A DNA stretch of 64,000 nucleotides from Bathymodiolus brooksi. Taxonomy: Eukaryota > Mollusca > Bivalvia > Mytilida > Modiolidae. The notes under the pieces were generated by a model. That model saw only the letters and a list, made by a program, of their open reading frames with translations. It was not told where the DNA came from and made no database searches. Below, piece by piece: positions 15,001-30,000 of this stretch (positions are counted from its first letter, which is position 1; each line of letters opens with the position of its first letter). The stretch covers positions 49,254,536-49,318,535 of the forward strand of contig OY804579.1 in the NCBI GenBank assembly GCA_963680875.1. Direction: 5' to 3'. Made by a program: the position numbers and the translations under genes.

Positions 15001-18000
15001 AAACCTGCCTAAGCCAGACAGACTTTACAGTCCTATCTACTGAACCCTGAGTAAACCAAAAACCTGCCTAAGCCAGACAGACTTTACAGTCCTATCTACT
15101 GAACCCTGAGTAAACCAAAAACCTGCCTAAGCCAGACAGACTTTACAGTCCTATCTACTGAACCCTGAGTAAACCAAAAACCTGCCTAAGCCAGACAGAC
15201 TTTACAGTCCTATCTACTGAACCCTGAGTAAACCAAAAACCTGCCTAAGCCAGACAGACTTTACAGTCCTATCTACTGAACTCAGAGTAAACCAAAAACC
15301 TGCATAAGCCAGACAGACTTTACAGTTCTATCTACTGAACCCTGAGTAAACCAAAAACATGCCTAAGCCAGACAGACTTTACAGTCCTATCTACTGAACC
15401 CTGAGTAAACCAAAAACATGCCTAAGCCAGACAGACTTTACAGTGCTATCTACTGAACCCTGAGTAAACCAAAAACCTGCCTAAGCCAGACAGACTTTAC
15501 AGTCCTATCTACTGAACCCTGAGTAAACCAAAAACCTGCCTAAGCCAGACAGACTTTACAGTGCTATCTACTGAACTCTGAGTAAACCAAAAACCTGCCT
15601 AAACCAGACAGACTTTACAGTCCTATCTATTGAACCCTGAGTAAACCAAAAACCTGCCTAAACCAGACAGACTTTACAGTCCCATCTACTGAACCCTGAG
15701 TAAACCAAAAACCTGCCTAAGCCAGACAGACTTTACAGTCCTATCTACTGAACCCTGAGTAAACCAAAAACCTGCCTAAGCCAGACAGACTTTACAGTCC
15801 TACCTACTGAACCCTGAGTAAACCAAAAACCTGCCTAAGCCAGACAGACTTTACAGTCATATCTACTGAACCCTGAGTAAACCGAAAACCTGCCTAAGCC
15901 AGACAGACTTTACAGTCCTGTCTACTGAACCCTGAGTAAACCGAAAACCTGCCTAAACCAGACAGACCTTACAGTCCCATATACTGAACCCTGAGTAAAC
16001 CAAAACTGCCTAAGCCAGACAGACTTCACAGTCCTATCTACTGAACCCTGAGTAAACCAAAAACCTGCCTAAGCCAGACAGACTTTACAGTCCTATCTAC
16101 TGAACCCTGAGTAAACCAAAAACCTGCCTAAGCCAGACAGACTTTACAGTCCTATCTACTGAACCCTGAGTAAACCAAAAACCTGCCTAAGCCAGACAGA
16201 CTTTACAGTCCTATCTACTGAACCCTGAGTAAACCAAAAACCTGCCTAAGCCAGACAGACGTTACAGTCCTATCTACTGAACCCCGAGTAAATCATAAAC
16301 CTGCCTAAGCCAGATAGACTTTACAGTCCTATCTACTGAACCCTGAGTAAACCAAAAACCTGCCTAAGCCAGACAGACTTTACAGTCCTATCTACTGAAC
16401 CCTGAGTAAACCAAAAACCTGCCTAAGCCAGACAGACTTTACAGTCCTATCTACTGAACCCTGAGTAAACCAAAAACCTGCCTAAGCCAGACAGACGTTA
16501 CAGTCCTATCTACTGAACCCCGAGTAAATCATAAACCTGCCTAAGCCAGATAGACTTTACAGTCCTATCTACTGAACCCTGAGTAAACCAAAAACCTGCC
16601 TAAGCCAGACAGACTTTACAGTCCTATCTACTGAACCCTGAGTAAACCAAAAACCTGCCTAAGCCAGACAGACTTTACAGTCCTATCTACTGAACCCTGA
16701 GTAAACCAAAAACCTGCCTAAGCCAGACAGACTTTATAGTGCTATCTACTGAACTCTGAGTAAACCAAAAACCTGCCTAAGCCAGACAGACTTTACAGTC
16801 CTATCTATTGAACCCTGAGTAAACCAAAAACCTGCCTAAGCCAGACAGACTTTACAGTCCTATCTACTGAACACTGAGTAAACCAAAAACCTGCCTAAGC
16901 CAGACAGACTTTACAGTCCTATCTACTGAACCCTGAGTAAACCAAAAACCTGCCTAAGCCAGACAGACTTTACAGTCCTATCTACTGAACCCTGAGTAAA
17001 CCAAAAACCTGCCTAAGCCAGACAGACTTTACAGTCCTGTCTACTGAGCCCTGAGTAAACCAAAAACCTGCCTAAACCAGACAGACTTTACAGTCCCATA
17101 TACTGAACCCTGAGTAAACCAAAAACCTGCCTAAGCCAGACAGACTTTACAGTCCTATCTACTGAACCCTGAGTAAACCAAAAACCTGCCTAAGCCAGAC
17201 AGACTTTACAGTCCTATCTACTGAACCCCGAGTAAACCAAAAACCTGCCTAAGCCAGACAGACTTTACAGTCCTATCTACTGAACCCTGAGTAAACCAAA
17301 AACCTGCCTAAGCCAGACAGACTTTACAGTCCTATCTACTGAACCCTGAGTAAACCAAAAACCTGCCTAAGCCAGACAGACTTTACAGTCCTATCTACTG
17401 AACCCAGAGTAAACCAAAAACTTGCCTAAGCCAGACAGATTTTACAGTCCTATCTACTGAACCCTGAGTAAACCAAAAACATGCCTAAGCCAGACAGACT
17501 TTACAGTCCTATCTACTGAACCCTGAGTAAACCAAAAACCTGCCTAAGCCAGACAGACTTTACAGTCCTATCTACTGAACCCTGAGTAAACCAAAAACCT
17601 GCCTAAGCCAGACAGACTTTACAGTCCTATCTACTGAACCCTGAGTAAACCAAAAACCTGCCTAAGCCAGACAGACTTTACAGTGCTATCTACTGAACTC
17701 TGAGTAAACCAAAAACCTGCCTAAACCAGACAGACTTTACAGTCCCATATACTGAACCCTGAGTAGACCAAAAACCTGCCTAAGCCAGACAGACTTTACA
17801 TTCCTATCTACTGAACCCTGAGTAAACCAAAAACCTGCCTAAGCCAGACAGACTTTACAGTCCTATCTATGGAACCCTGAGTAAACCAAAAACCTGCCTA
17901 AGCCAGACAGACTTTACAGTCATATCTACTGAACCCTTAGTAAACCAAAAACCTGCCTAAGCCAGACAGACTTTACAGTCCTTTCTACTGAACCCTGAGT

Positions 18001-21000
18001 AAACCAAAAACCTGCCTAAGCCAGACAGACTTTGCAGTCCTATCTACTGAACCCTGAGTAAACCAAAAACCTGCCTAAGCCAGAGAGACTTTACAGTCCT
18101 ATCTACTGAACCCTGAGTAAACCAAAAACCTGCCTAAGCCAGACAGACGTTACAGTCCTATCTACTGAACCCTGAGTAAACCAAAAACCTGCCTAAGCCA
18201 GACAGACTTTACAGTCCTATCTACTGAACCCTGAGTAAACTAAAACCCTGCCTAAGCCAGACAGACTGTACAGTCCTATCTACTGAACCCTGAGTAAACC
18301 AAAAACCTGCCTAAGCCAGACAGACTTTACAGTCCTATCTACTAAACCCTGAGTAAACCAAAAACCCGCCTAAGCCAGACAGACTTTACAGTCCTATCTA
18401 CTTAACCCTGAGTAAACCAAAAACCTGCCTAAGCCAGACAGACTTTACAGTCCTATCTACTGAACCCTGAGTAAACCAAAAACCTGCCTAAGCCAGACAG
18501 ACTTTACAGTCCCATATACTGAACCCTGAGTAGACCAAAAACCTGCCTAAGCCAGACAGACTTTACATTCCTATCTACTGAACCCTTAGTCCTATCTACT
18601 GAACCCTGAGTAAACCAAAAACCTGCCTAAGCCAGACAGACTTTACAGTCCCATCTACTGAACCCTAAGTAAACCGAAAACCTGCCTAAGCCAGACAGAC
18701 TCTACAGTCCTATCTACTGAACCCTGAGTAAACCAAAAACCTGCCTAAGCCAGACAGACTTAACAGTCCTATCTATTGAACCCTGAGTAAACCAAAAACC
18801 TGCCTAAGCCAGACAGACTTTACAGTCCCATCTACTGAACCTTGAGTAAACCAAAAACCTGCCTAAGCCAGACAGACTTTACAGTCCTATCTACTGAACC
18901 CTGAGTAAACCAAAAACCTGCCTAAGCCAGACAGACTTTACAGTCCTATCTACTGAACCCTGAGTAAACCAAAAACCTGCCTAAGCCAGACAGACTTTAC
19001 AGTTCTATCTACTGAACCCTTAGTAAACCAAAAACCTGCCTAAGCCAGACAGACTTTACAGTCCTATCTACTGAACCCTGAGTAAACCAAAAACCTGCCT
19101 AAGCCAGACAGACTTTACAGTCCTTTCTACTGAACCCTGAGTAAACCAAAAACCTGCCTAAGCCAGACAGACTTTGCAGTCCTATCTACTGAACCCTGAG
19201 TAAACCAAAAACCTGCCTAAGCCAGACAGACTTTACAGTCCTATCTACTGAACCCTTGGTAAACCAAAAACCTGCCTAAGCCAGACAGACTTTACAGTCC
19301 TATCTACTGAACCCTGAGTAAACCAAAAACCTGCCTAAGCCAGACAGACTTTACAGTTCTATCTACTGAACCCTTAGTAAACCAAAAACCTGCCTAAGCC
19401 AGACAGACTTTACAGTCCTATCTACTGAACACTGAGTAAACCAAAAACCTGCCTAAGCCAGACAGACTTTACAGTCCTTTCTACTGAACCCTGAGTAAAC
19501 CAAAAACCTGCCTAAGCCAGACAGACTTTGCAGTCCTATCTACTGAACCCTGAGTAAACCAAAAACCTGCCTAAGCCAGACAGACTTTACAGTCCTATCT
19601 ACTGAACCCTTGGTAAACCAAAAACCTGCCTAAGCCAGACAGACGTTACAGTCCTATCTACTGAACCCTGAGTAAACCAAAAACCTGCCTAAGCCAGACA
19701 GACTTTACAGTCCCATCTACTGAACCTTGAGTAAACCAAAAACCTGCCTAAGCCAGACAGACTTTACAGTCCTATCTACTGAACCCTGAGTAAACCAAAA
19801 ACCTGCCTAAGCCAGACAGACTTTACAGTCCTATCTACTGAACCCTGAGTAAACCAAAAACCTGCCTAAGCCAGACAGACTTTACAATTCTATCTACTGA
19901 ACCCTGAGTAAACCAAAAACCTGCCTAAGCCAGACAGACTTTACAGTCCTATCTACTGAACCCTGAGTAAACCAAAAACCTGCCTAAGCCAGACAGACTT
20001 TACAGTCCTTTCTACTGAACCCTGAGTAAACCAAAAACCTGCCTAAGCCAGACAGACTTTTCAGTCCTATCTACTGAACCCTGAGTAAACCAAAAACCTG
20101 CCTAAGCCAGACAGACTTTACAGTCCTATCTACTGAACCCTGGGTAAACCAAAAATCTGCCTAAGCCAGACAGACGTTACAGTCCCATCTACTGAACCCT
20201 AAGTAAACCGAAAACCTGCCTAAGCCAGACAGACTCTACAGTCCTATCTACTGAACCCTGAGTAAACCAAAAACCTGCCTAAGCCAGACAGACTTTACAG
20301 TCCTATCTACTGAACCCTGAGTAAACCTAAAACCTGCCTAAGCCAGACAGACTTTACATTCCTATCTACTGAACCCTTAGTCCTATCTACTGAACCCTGA
20401 GTAAACCAAAAACCTGCATAAGCCAGACAGACTCTACAGTCCTATCTACTGAACCCTGAGTAAACCAAAAACCTGCCTAAGCCAGACAGACTTTACAGTC
20501 CTATCTACTGAACCCTGAGTAAACCTAAAACCTGCCTAAGCCAGACAGACTTTACATTCCTATCTACTGAACCCTGAGTAAACCAAAAACCTGCCTAAGC
20601 CAGAGAGACTTTACAGTCCCATCTACTGAACCCTAAGTAAACCGAAAACCTGCCTAAGCCAGACAGACTCTACAGTCCTATCTACTGAACCCTGAGTAAA
20701 CCAAAAACCTGCCTAAGCCAGACAGACTTTACAGTCCTATCTACTGAACCCTGAGTAAACCAAAAACCTGCCTAAGCCAGACAGACTTTACAGTGCTATC
20801 TACTGAACTCTGAGTAAACCAAAAACCTGCCTAAACCAGACAGACTTTACAGTCCCATATACTGAACCCTGAGTAGACCAAAAACCTGCCTAAGCCAGAC
20901 AGACTTTACATTCCTATCTACTGAACCCTGAGTAAACCAAAAACCTGCCTAAGCCAGACAGACTTTACAGTCCTATCTATGGAACCCTGAGTAAACCAAA

Positions 21001-24000
21001 AACCTGCCTAAGCCAGACAGACTTTACAGTCATATCTACTGAACCCTTAGTAAACCAAAAACCTGCCTAAGCCAGACAGACTTTACAGTCCTTTCTACTG
21101 AACCCTGAGTAAACCAAAAACCTGCCTAAGCCAGACAGACTTTGCAGTCCTATCTACTGAACCCTGAGTAAACCAAAAACCTGCCTAAGCCAGAGAGACT
21201 TTACAGTCCTATCTACTGAACCCTGAGTAAACCAAAAACCTGCCTAAGCCAGACAGACGTTACAGTCCTATCTACTGAACCCTGAGTAAACCAAAAACCT
21301 GCCTAAGCCAGACAGACTTTACAGTCCCATCTACTGAACCCTGAGTAAACCAAAACCCTGCCTAAGCCAGACAGACTGTACAGTCCTATCTACTGAACCC
21401 TGAGTAAACCAAAAACCTGCCTAAGCCAGACAGACTTTACAGTCCTATCTACTAAACCCTGAGTAAACCAAAAACCCGCCTAAGCCAGACAGACTTTACA
21501 GTCCTATCTACTTAACCCTGAGTAAACCAAAAACCTGCCTAAGCCAGACAGACTTTACAGTCCTATCTACTGAACCCTGAGTAAACCAAAAACCTGCCTA
21601 AGCCAGACAGACTTTACAGTCCCATATACTGAACCCTGAGTAGACCAAAAACCTGCCTAAGCCAGACAGACTTTACATTCCTATCTACTGAACCCTTAGT
21701 CCTATCTACTGAACCCTGAGTAAACCAAAAACCTGCCTAAGCCAGACAGACTTTACAGTCCCATCTACTGAACCCTAAGTAAACCGAAAACCTGCCTAAG
21801 CCAGACAGACTCTACAGTCCTATCTACTGAACCCTGAGTAAACCAAAAACCTGCCTAAGCCAGACAGACTTAACAGTCCTATCTATTGAACCCTGAGTAA
21901 ACCAAAAACCTGCCTAAGCCAGACAGACTTTACAGTCCCATCTACTGAACCTTGAGTAAACCAAAAACCTGCCTAAGCCAGACAGACTTTACAGTCCTAT
22001 CTACTGAACCCTGAGTAAACCAAAAACCTGCCTAAGCCAGACAGACTTTACAGTCCTACCTACTGAACCCTGAGTAAACCAAAAACCTGCCTAAGCCAGA
22101 CAGACTTTACAGTCATATCTACTAAACCCTGAGTAAACCAAAAACCTGCCTAAGCCAGACAGACTTTACAGTCCTGTCTACTGAACCCTGAGTAAACCGA
22201 AAACCTGCCTAAACCAGACAGACTTTACAGTCCCATATACTGAACCCTGAGTAAACCAAAACTGCCTAAGCAAGACAGACTTCACAGTCCTATCTACTGA
22301 ACCCTGAGTAAACCAAAAACCTGCCTAAGCCAGACAGACTTTACAGTCCTATCTACTGAACCCTGAGTAAACCAAAAACCTGCCTAAGCCAATCAGACTT
22401 TACAGTCCTATCTACTGAACCCTGAGTAAACCAAAAACCTGCCTAAGCCAGACAGACTTTACAGTCCTATCTATTGAACTCTGAGTAAACCAAAAACCTG
22501 CCTAAGCCAGACAGACTTTACAGTCCTGTCTACTGAACCCTGAGTAAACAGAAAACCTGCCTAAACCAGACAGACTTTACAGTCCCATATACTGAACCGT
22601 GAGTAAACCAAAAACCTGCCTAAGCCAGACAGACTTTACAGTCCTATCTACTGAACCCTGAGTAAACCAAAAACCTGCCTAGCCAGACAGACTTTACAGT
22701 CCTATCTACTGAACCCTGAGTAAACCAAAAACCTGCCTAAGCCAGACAGACTTTACAGTCCTATCTACTGAACCCTGAGTAAACCAAAAATCTGCCTAAG
22801 CCAGAAAGACTTTACAGTCCTATCTACTGAACCCTGAGTAAACCAAAAACCTGCCTAAGCCAGACAGACTTTACAGTCCTATCTACTGAACCCAGAGTAA
22901 ACCAAAAACCTGCATAAGCCAGACAGACTTTACAGTCCTATCTACTGAACCCTGAGTAAACCAAAAACCTGCCTAAGCCAGACAGACTTTACAGTCCTAT
23001 CTACTGAACCCTGAGTAAACCAAAAACCTGCCTAAGCCAGACAGACTTTACAGTGCTATCTACTGAACTCTGAGTAAACCAAAAACCTGCCTAAACCAGA
23101 CAGACTTTACAGTCCTATCTATTGAACCCTGGGTAAACCAAAAACCTGCCTAAACCAGACAGACTTTACAGTCCCATCTACTGAACCCTGAGTAAACCAA
23201 AAACCTGCCTAAGCCAGACAGACTTTACAGTCCTATCTACTGAACCCTGAGTAAACCAAAAACCTGCCTAAGCCAGACAGACTTTACAGTCCTACCTACT
23301 GAACCCTGAGTAAACCAAAAACCTGCCTAAGCCAGACAGACTTTACAGTCATATCTACTGAACCCTGAGTAAACCGAAAACCTGCCTAAGCCAGACAGAC
23401 TTTACAGTCCTGTCTACTGAACCCTGAGTAAACCGAAAACCTGCCTAAACCAGACAGACCTTACAGTCCCATATACTGAACCCTGAGTAAACCAAAACTG
23501 CCTAAGCCAGACAGACTTCACAGTCCTATCTACTGAACCCTGAGTAAACCAAAAACCTGCCTAAGCCAGACAGACTTTACAGTCCTATCTACTGAACCCT
23601 GAGTAAACCAAAAACCTGCCTAAGCCAGACAGACTTTACAGTCCTATCTACTGAACCCTGAGTAAACCAAAAACCTGCCTAAGCCAGACAGACTTTACAG
23701 TCCTATCTACTGAACCCTGAGTAAACCAAAAACCTGCCTAAGCCAGACAGACGTTACAGTCCTATCTACTGAACCCCGAGTAAATCATAAACCTGCCTAA
23801 GCCAGATAGACTTTACAGTCCTATCTACTGAACCCTGAGTAAACCAAAAACCTGCCTAAGCCAGACAGACTTTACAGTCCTATCTACTGAACCCTGAGTA
23901 AACCAAAAACCTGCCTAAGCCAGACAGACTTTACAGTCCTATCTACTGAACCCTGAGTAAACCAAAAACCTGCCTAAGCCAGACAGACGTTACAGTCCTA

Positions 24001-27000
24001 TCTACTGAACCCCGAGTAAATCATAAACCTGCCTAAGCCAGATAGACTTTACAGTCCTATCTACTGAACCCTGAGTAAACCAAAAACCTGCCTAAGCCAG
24101 ACAGACTTTACAGTCCTATCTACTGAACCCTGAGTAAACCAAAAACCTGCCTAAGCCAGACAGACTTTACAGTCCTATCTACTGAACCCTGAGTAAACCA
24201 AAAACCTGCCTAAGCCAGACAGACTTTATAGTGCTATCTACTGAACTCTGAGTAAACCAAAAACCTGCCTAAGCCAGACAGACTTTACAGTCCTATCTAT
24301 TGAACCCTGAGTAAACCAAAAACCTGCCTAAGCCAGACAGACTTTACAGTCCTATCTACTGAACACTGAGTAAACCAAAAACCTGCCTAAGCCAGACAGA
24401 CTTTACAGTCCTATCTACTGAACCCTGAGTAAACCAAAAACCTGCCTAAGCCAGACAGACTTTACAGTCCTATCTACTGAACCCTGAGTAAACCAAAAAC
24501 CTGCCTAAGCCAGACAGACTTTACAGTCCTGTCTACTGAGCCCTGAGTAAACCAAAAACCTGCCTAAACCAGACAGACTTTACAGTCCCATATACTGAAC
24601 CCTGAGTAAACCAAAAACCTGCCTAAGCCAGACAGACTTTACAGTCCTATCTACTGAACCCTGAGTAAACCAAAAACCTGCCTAAGCCAGACAGACTTTA
24701 CAGTCCTATCTACTGAACCCCGAGTAAACCAAAAACCTGCCTAAGCCAGACAGACTTTACAGTCCTATCTACTGAACCCTGAGTAAACCAAAAACCTGCC
24801 TAAGCCAGACAGACTTTACAGTCCTATCTACTGAACCCTGAGTAAACCAAAAACCTGCCTAAGCCAGACAGACTTTACAGTCCTATCTACTGAACCCAGA
24901 GTAAACCAAAAACTTGCCTAAGCCAGACAGATTTTACAGTCCTATCTACTGAACCCTGAGTAAACCAAAAACATGCCTAAGCCAGACAGACTTTACAGTC
25001 CTATCTACTGAACCCTGAGTAAACCAAAAACCTGCCTAAGCCAGACAGACTTTACAGTCCTATCTACTGAACCCTGAGTAAACCAAAAACCTGCCTAAGC
25101 CAGACAGACTTTACAGTCCTATCTACTGAACCCTGAGTAAACCAAAAACCTGCCTAAGCCAGACAGACTTTACAGTGCTATCTACTGAACTCTGAGTAAA
25201 CCAAAAACCTGCCTAAACCAGACAGACTTTACAGTCCCATATACTGAACCCTGAGTAGACCAAAAACCTGCCTAAGCCAGACAGACTTTACATTCCTATC
25301 TACTGAACCCTGAGTAAACCAAAAACCTGCCTAAGCCAGACAGACTTTACAGTCCTATCTATGGAACCCTGAGTAAACCAAAAACCTGCCTAAGCCAGAC
25401 AGACTTTACAGTCATATCTACTGAACCCTTAGTAAACCAAAAACCTGCCTAAGCCAGACAGACTTTACAGTCCTTTCTACTGAACCCTGAGTAAACCAAA
25501 AACCTGCCTAAGCCAGACAGACTTTGCAGTCCTATCTACTGAACCCTGAGTAAACCAAAAACCTGCCTAAGCCAGAGAGACTTTACAGTCCTATCTACTG
25601 AACCCTGAGTAAACCAAAAACCTGCCTAAGCCAGACAGACGTTACAGTCCTATCTACTGAACCCTGAGTAAACCAAAAACCTGCCTAAGCCAGACAGACT
25701 TTACAGTCCTATCTACTGAACCCTGAGTAAACCAAAACCCTGCCTAAGCCAGACAGACTGTACAGTCCTATCTACTGAACCCTGAGTAAACCAAAAACCT
25801 GCCTAAGCCAGACAGACTTTACAGTCCTATCTACTAAACCCTGAGTAAACCAAAAACCCGCCTAAGCCAGACAGACTTTACAGTCCTATCTACTTAACCC
25901 TGAGTAAACCAAAAACCTGCCTAAGCCAGACAGACTTTACAGTCCTATCTACTGAACCCTGAGTAAACCAAAAACCTGCCTAAGCCAGACAGACTTTACA
26001 GTCCCATATACTGAACCCTGAGTAGACCAAAAACCTGCCTAAGCCAGACAGACTTTACATTCCTATCTACTGAACCCTTAGTCCTATCTACTGAACCCTG
26101 AGTAAACCAAAAACCTGCCTAAGCCAGACAGACTTTACAGTCCCATCTACTGAACCCTAAGTAAACCGAAAACCTGCCTAAGCCAGACAGACTCTACAGT
26201 CCTATCTACTGAACCCTGAGTAAACCAAAAACCTGCCTAAGCCAGACAGACTTAACAGTCCTATCTATTGAACCCTGAGTAAACCAAAAACCTGCCTAAG
26301 CCAGACAGACTTTACAGTCCCATCTACTGAACCTTGAGTAAACCAAAAACCTGCCTAAGCCAGACAGACTTTACAGTCCTATCTACTGAACCCTGAGTAA
26401 ACCAAAAACCTGCCTAAGCCAGACAGACTTTACAGTCCTATCTACTGAACCCTGAGTAAACCAAAAACCTGCCTAAGCCAGACAGACTTTACAGTTCTAT
26501 CTACTGAACCCTTAGTAAACCAAAAACCTGCCTAAGCCAGACAGACTTTACAGTCCTATCTACTGAACCCTGAGTAAACCAAAAACCTGCCTAAGCCAGA
26601 CAGACTTTACAGTCCTTTCTACTGAACCCTGAGTAAACCAAAAACCTGCCTAAGCCAGACAGACTTTGCAGTCCTATCTACTGAACCCTGAGTAAACCAA
26701 AAACCTGCCTAAGCCAGACAGACTTTACAGTCCTATCTACTGAACCCTTGGTAAACCAAAAACCTGCCTAAGCCAGACAGACTTTACAGTCCTATCTACT
26801 GAACCCTGAGTAAACCAAAAACCTGCCTAAGCCAGACAGACTTTACAGTTCTATCTACTGAACCCTTAGTAAACCAAAAACCTGCCTAAGCCAGACAGAC
26901 TTTACAGTCCTATCTACTGAACCCTGAGTAAACCAAAAACCTGCCTAAGCCAGACAGACTTTACAGTCCTTTCTACTGAACCCTGAGTAAACCAAAAACC

Positions 27001-30000
27001 TGCCTAAGCCAGACAGACTTTGCAGTCCTATCTACTGAACCCTGAGTAAACCAAAAACCTGCCTAAGCCAGACAGACTTTACAGTCCTATCTACTGAACC
27101 CTTGGTAAACCAAAAACCTGCCTAAGCCAGACAGACGTTACAGTCCTATCTACTGAACCCTGAGTAACCCAAAAACCTGCCTAAGCCAGACAGACTTTAC
27201 AGTCCCATCTACTGAACCTTGAGTAAACCAAAAACCTGCCTAAGCCAGACAGACTTTACAGTCCTATCTACTGAACCCTGAGTAAACCAAAAACCTGCCT
27301 AAGCCAGACAGACTTTACAGTCCTATCTACTGAACCCTGAGTAAACCAAAAACCTGCCTAAGCCAGACAGACTTTACAATTCTATCTACTGAACCCTGAG
27401 TAAACCAAAAACCTGCCTAAGCCAGACAGACTTTACAGTCCTATCTACTGAACCCTGAGTAAACCAAAAACCTGCCTAAGCCAGACAGACTTTACAGTCC
27501 TTTCTACTGAACCCTGAGTAAACCAAAAACCTGCCTAAGCCAGACAGACTTTTCAGTCCTATCTACTGAACCCTGAGTAAACCAAAAACCTGCCTAAGCC
27601 AGACAGACTTTACAGTCCTATCTACTGAACCCTGGGTAAACCAAAAATCTGCCTAAGCCAGACAGACGTTACAGTCCCATCTACTGAACCCTAAGTAAAC
27701 CGAAAACCTGCCTAAGCCAGACAGACTCTACAGTCCTATCTACTGAACCCTGAGTAAACCAAAAACCTGCCTAAGCCAGACAGACTTTACATTCCTATCT
27801 ACTGAACCCTGAGTAAACCTAAAACCTGCCTAAGCCAGACAGACTTTACATTCCTATCTACTGAACCCTTAGTCCTATCTACTGAACCCTGAGTAAACCA
27901 AAAACCTGCCTAAGCCAGACAGACTCTACAGTCCTATCTACTGAACCCTGAGTAAACCAAAAACCTGCCTAAGCCAGACAGACTTTACAGTCCTATCTAC
28001 TGAACCCTGAGTAAACCTAAAACCTGCCTAAGCCAGACAGACTTTACATTCCTATCTACTGAACCCTTAGTCCTATCTACTGAACCCTGAGTAAACCAAA
28101 AACCTGCCTAAGCCAGAGAGACTTTACAGTCCCATCTACTGAACCCTAAGTAAACCGAAAACCTGCCTAAGCCAGACAGACTCTACAGTCCTATCTACTG
28201 AACCCTGAGTAAACCAAAAACCTGCCTAAGCCAGACAGACTTTACAGTCCTATCTACTGAACCCTGAGTAAACCAAAAACCTGCCTAAGCCAGACAGACT
28301 TTACAGTGCTATCTACTGAACTCTGAGTAAACCAAAAACCTGCCTAAACCAGACAGACTTTACAGTCCCATATACTGAACCCTGAGTAGACCAAAAACCT
28401 GCCTAAGCCAGACAGACTTTACATTCCTATCTACTGAACCCTTAGTCCTATCTACTGAACCCTGAGTAAACCAAAAACCTGCCTAAGCCAGACAGACTTT
28501 ACAGTCCCATCTACTGAACCCTAAGTAAACCGAAAACCTGCCTAAGCCAGACAGACTCTACAGTCCTATCTACTGAACCCTGAGTAAACCAAAAACCTGC
28601 CTAAGCCAGACAGACTTAACAGTCCTATCTATTGAACCCTGAGTAAACCAAAAACCTGCCTAAGCCAGACAGACTTTACAGTCCCATCTACTGAACCTTG
28701 AGTAAACCAAAAACCTGCCTAAGCCAGACAGACTTTACAGTCCTATCTACTGAACCCTGAGTAAACCAAAAACCTGCCTAAGCCAGACAGACTTTACAGT
28801 CCTATCTACTGAACCCTGAGTAAACCAAAAACCTGCCTAAGCCAGACAGACTTTACAGTTCTATCTACTGAACCCTTAGTAAACCAAAAACCTGCCTAAG
28901 CCAGACAGACTTTACAGTCCTATCTACTGAACCCTGAGTAAACCAAAAACCTGCCTAAGCCAGACAGACTTTACAGTCCTTTCTACTGAACCCTGAGTAA
29001 ACCAAAAACCTGCCTAAGCCAGACAGACTTTGCAGTCCTATCTACTGAACCCTGAGTAAACCAAAAACCTGCCTAAGCCAGACAGACTTTACAGTCCTAT
29101 CTACTGAACCCTTGGTAAACCAAAAACCTGCCTAAGCCAGACAGACTTTACAGTCCTATCTACTGAACCCTGAGTAAACCAAAAACCTGCCTAAGCCAGA
29201 CAGACTTTACAGTTCTATCTACTGAACCCTTAGTAAACCAAAAACCTGCCTAAGCCAGACAGACTTTACAGTCCTATCTACTGAACCCTGAGTAAACCAA
29301 AAACCTGCCTAAGCCAGACAGACTTTACAGTCCTTTCTACTGAACCCTGAGTAAACCAAAAACCTGCCTAAGCCAGACAGACTTTGCAGTCCTATCTACT
29401 GAACCCTGAGTAAACCAAAAACCTGCCTAAGCCAGACAGACTTTACAGTCCTATCTACTGAACCCTTGGTAAACCAAAAACCTGCCTAAGCCAGACAGAC
29501 GTTACAGTCCTATCTACTGAACCCTGAGTAAACCAAAAACCTGCCTAAGCCAGACAGACTTTACAGTCCCATCTACTGAACCTTGAGTAAACCAAAAACC
29601 TGCCTAAGCCAGACAGACTTTACAGTCCTATCTACTGAACCCTGAGTAAACCAAAAACCTGCCTAAGCCAGACAGACTTTACAGTCCTATCTACTGAACC
29701 CTGAGTAAACCAAAAACCTGCCTAAGCCAGACAGACTTTACAATTCTATCTACTGAACCCTGAGTAAACCAAAAACCTGCCTAAGCCAGACAGACTTTAC
29801 AGTCCTATCTACTGAACCCTGAGTAAACCAAAAACCTGCCTAAGCCAGACAGACTTTACAGTCCTTTCTACTGAACCCTGAGTAAACCAAAAACCTGCCT
29901 AAGCCAGACAGACTTTTCAGTCCTATCTACTGAACCCTGAGTAAACCAAAAACCTGCTTAAGCCAGACAGACTTTACAGTCCTATCTACTGAACCCTGGG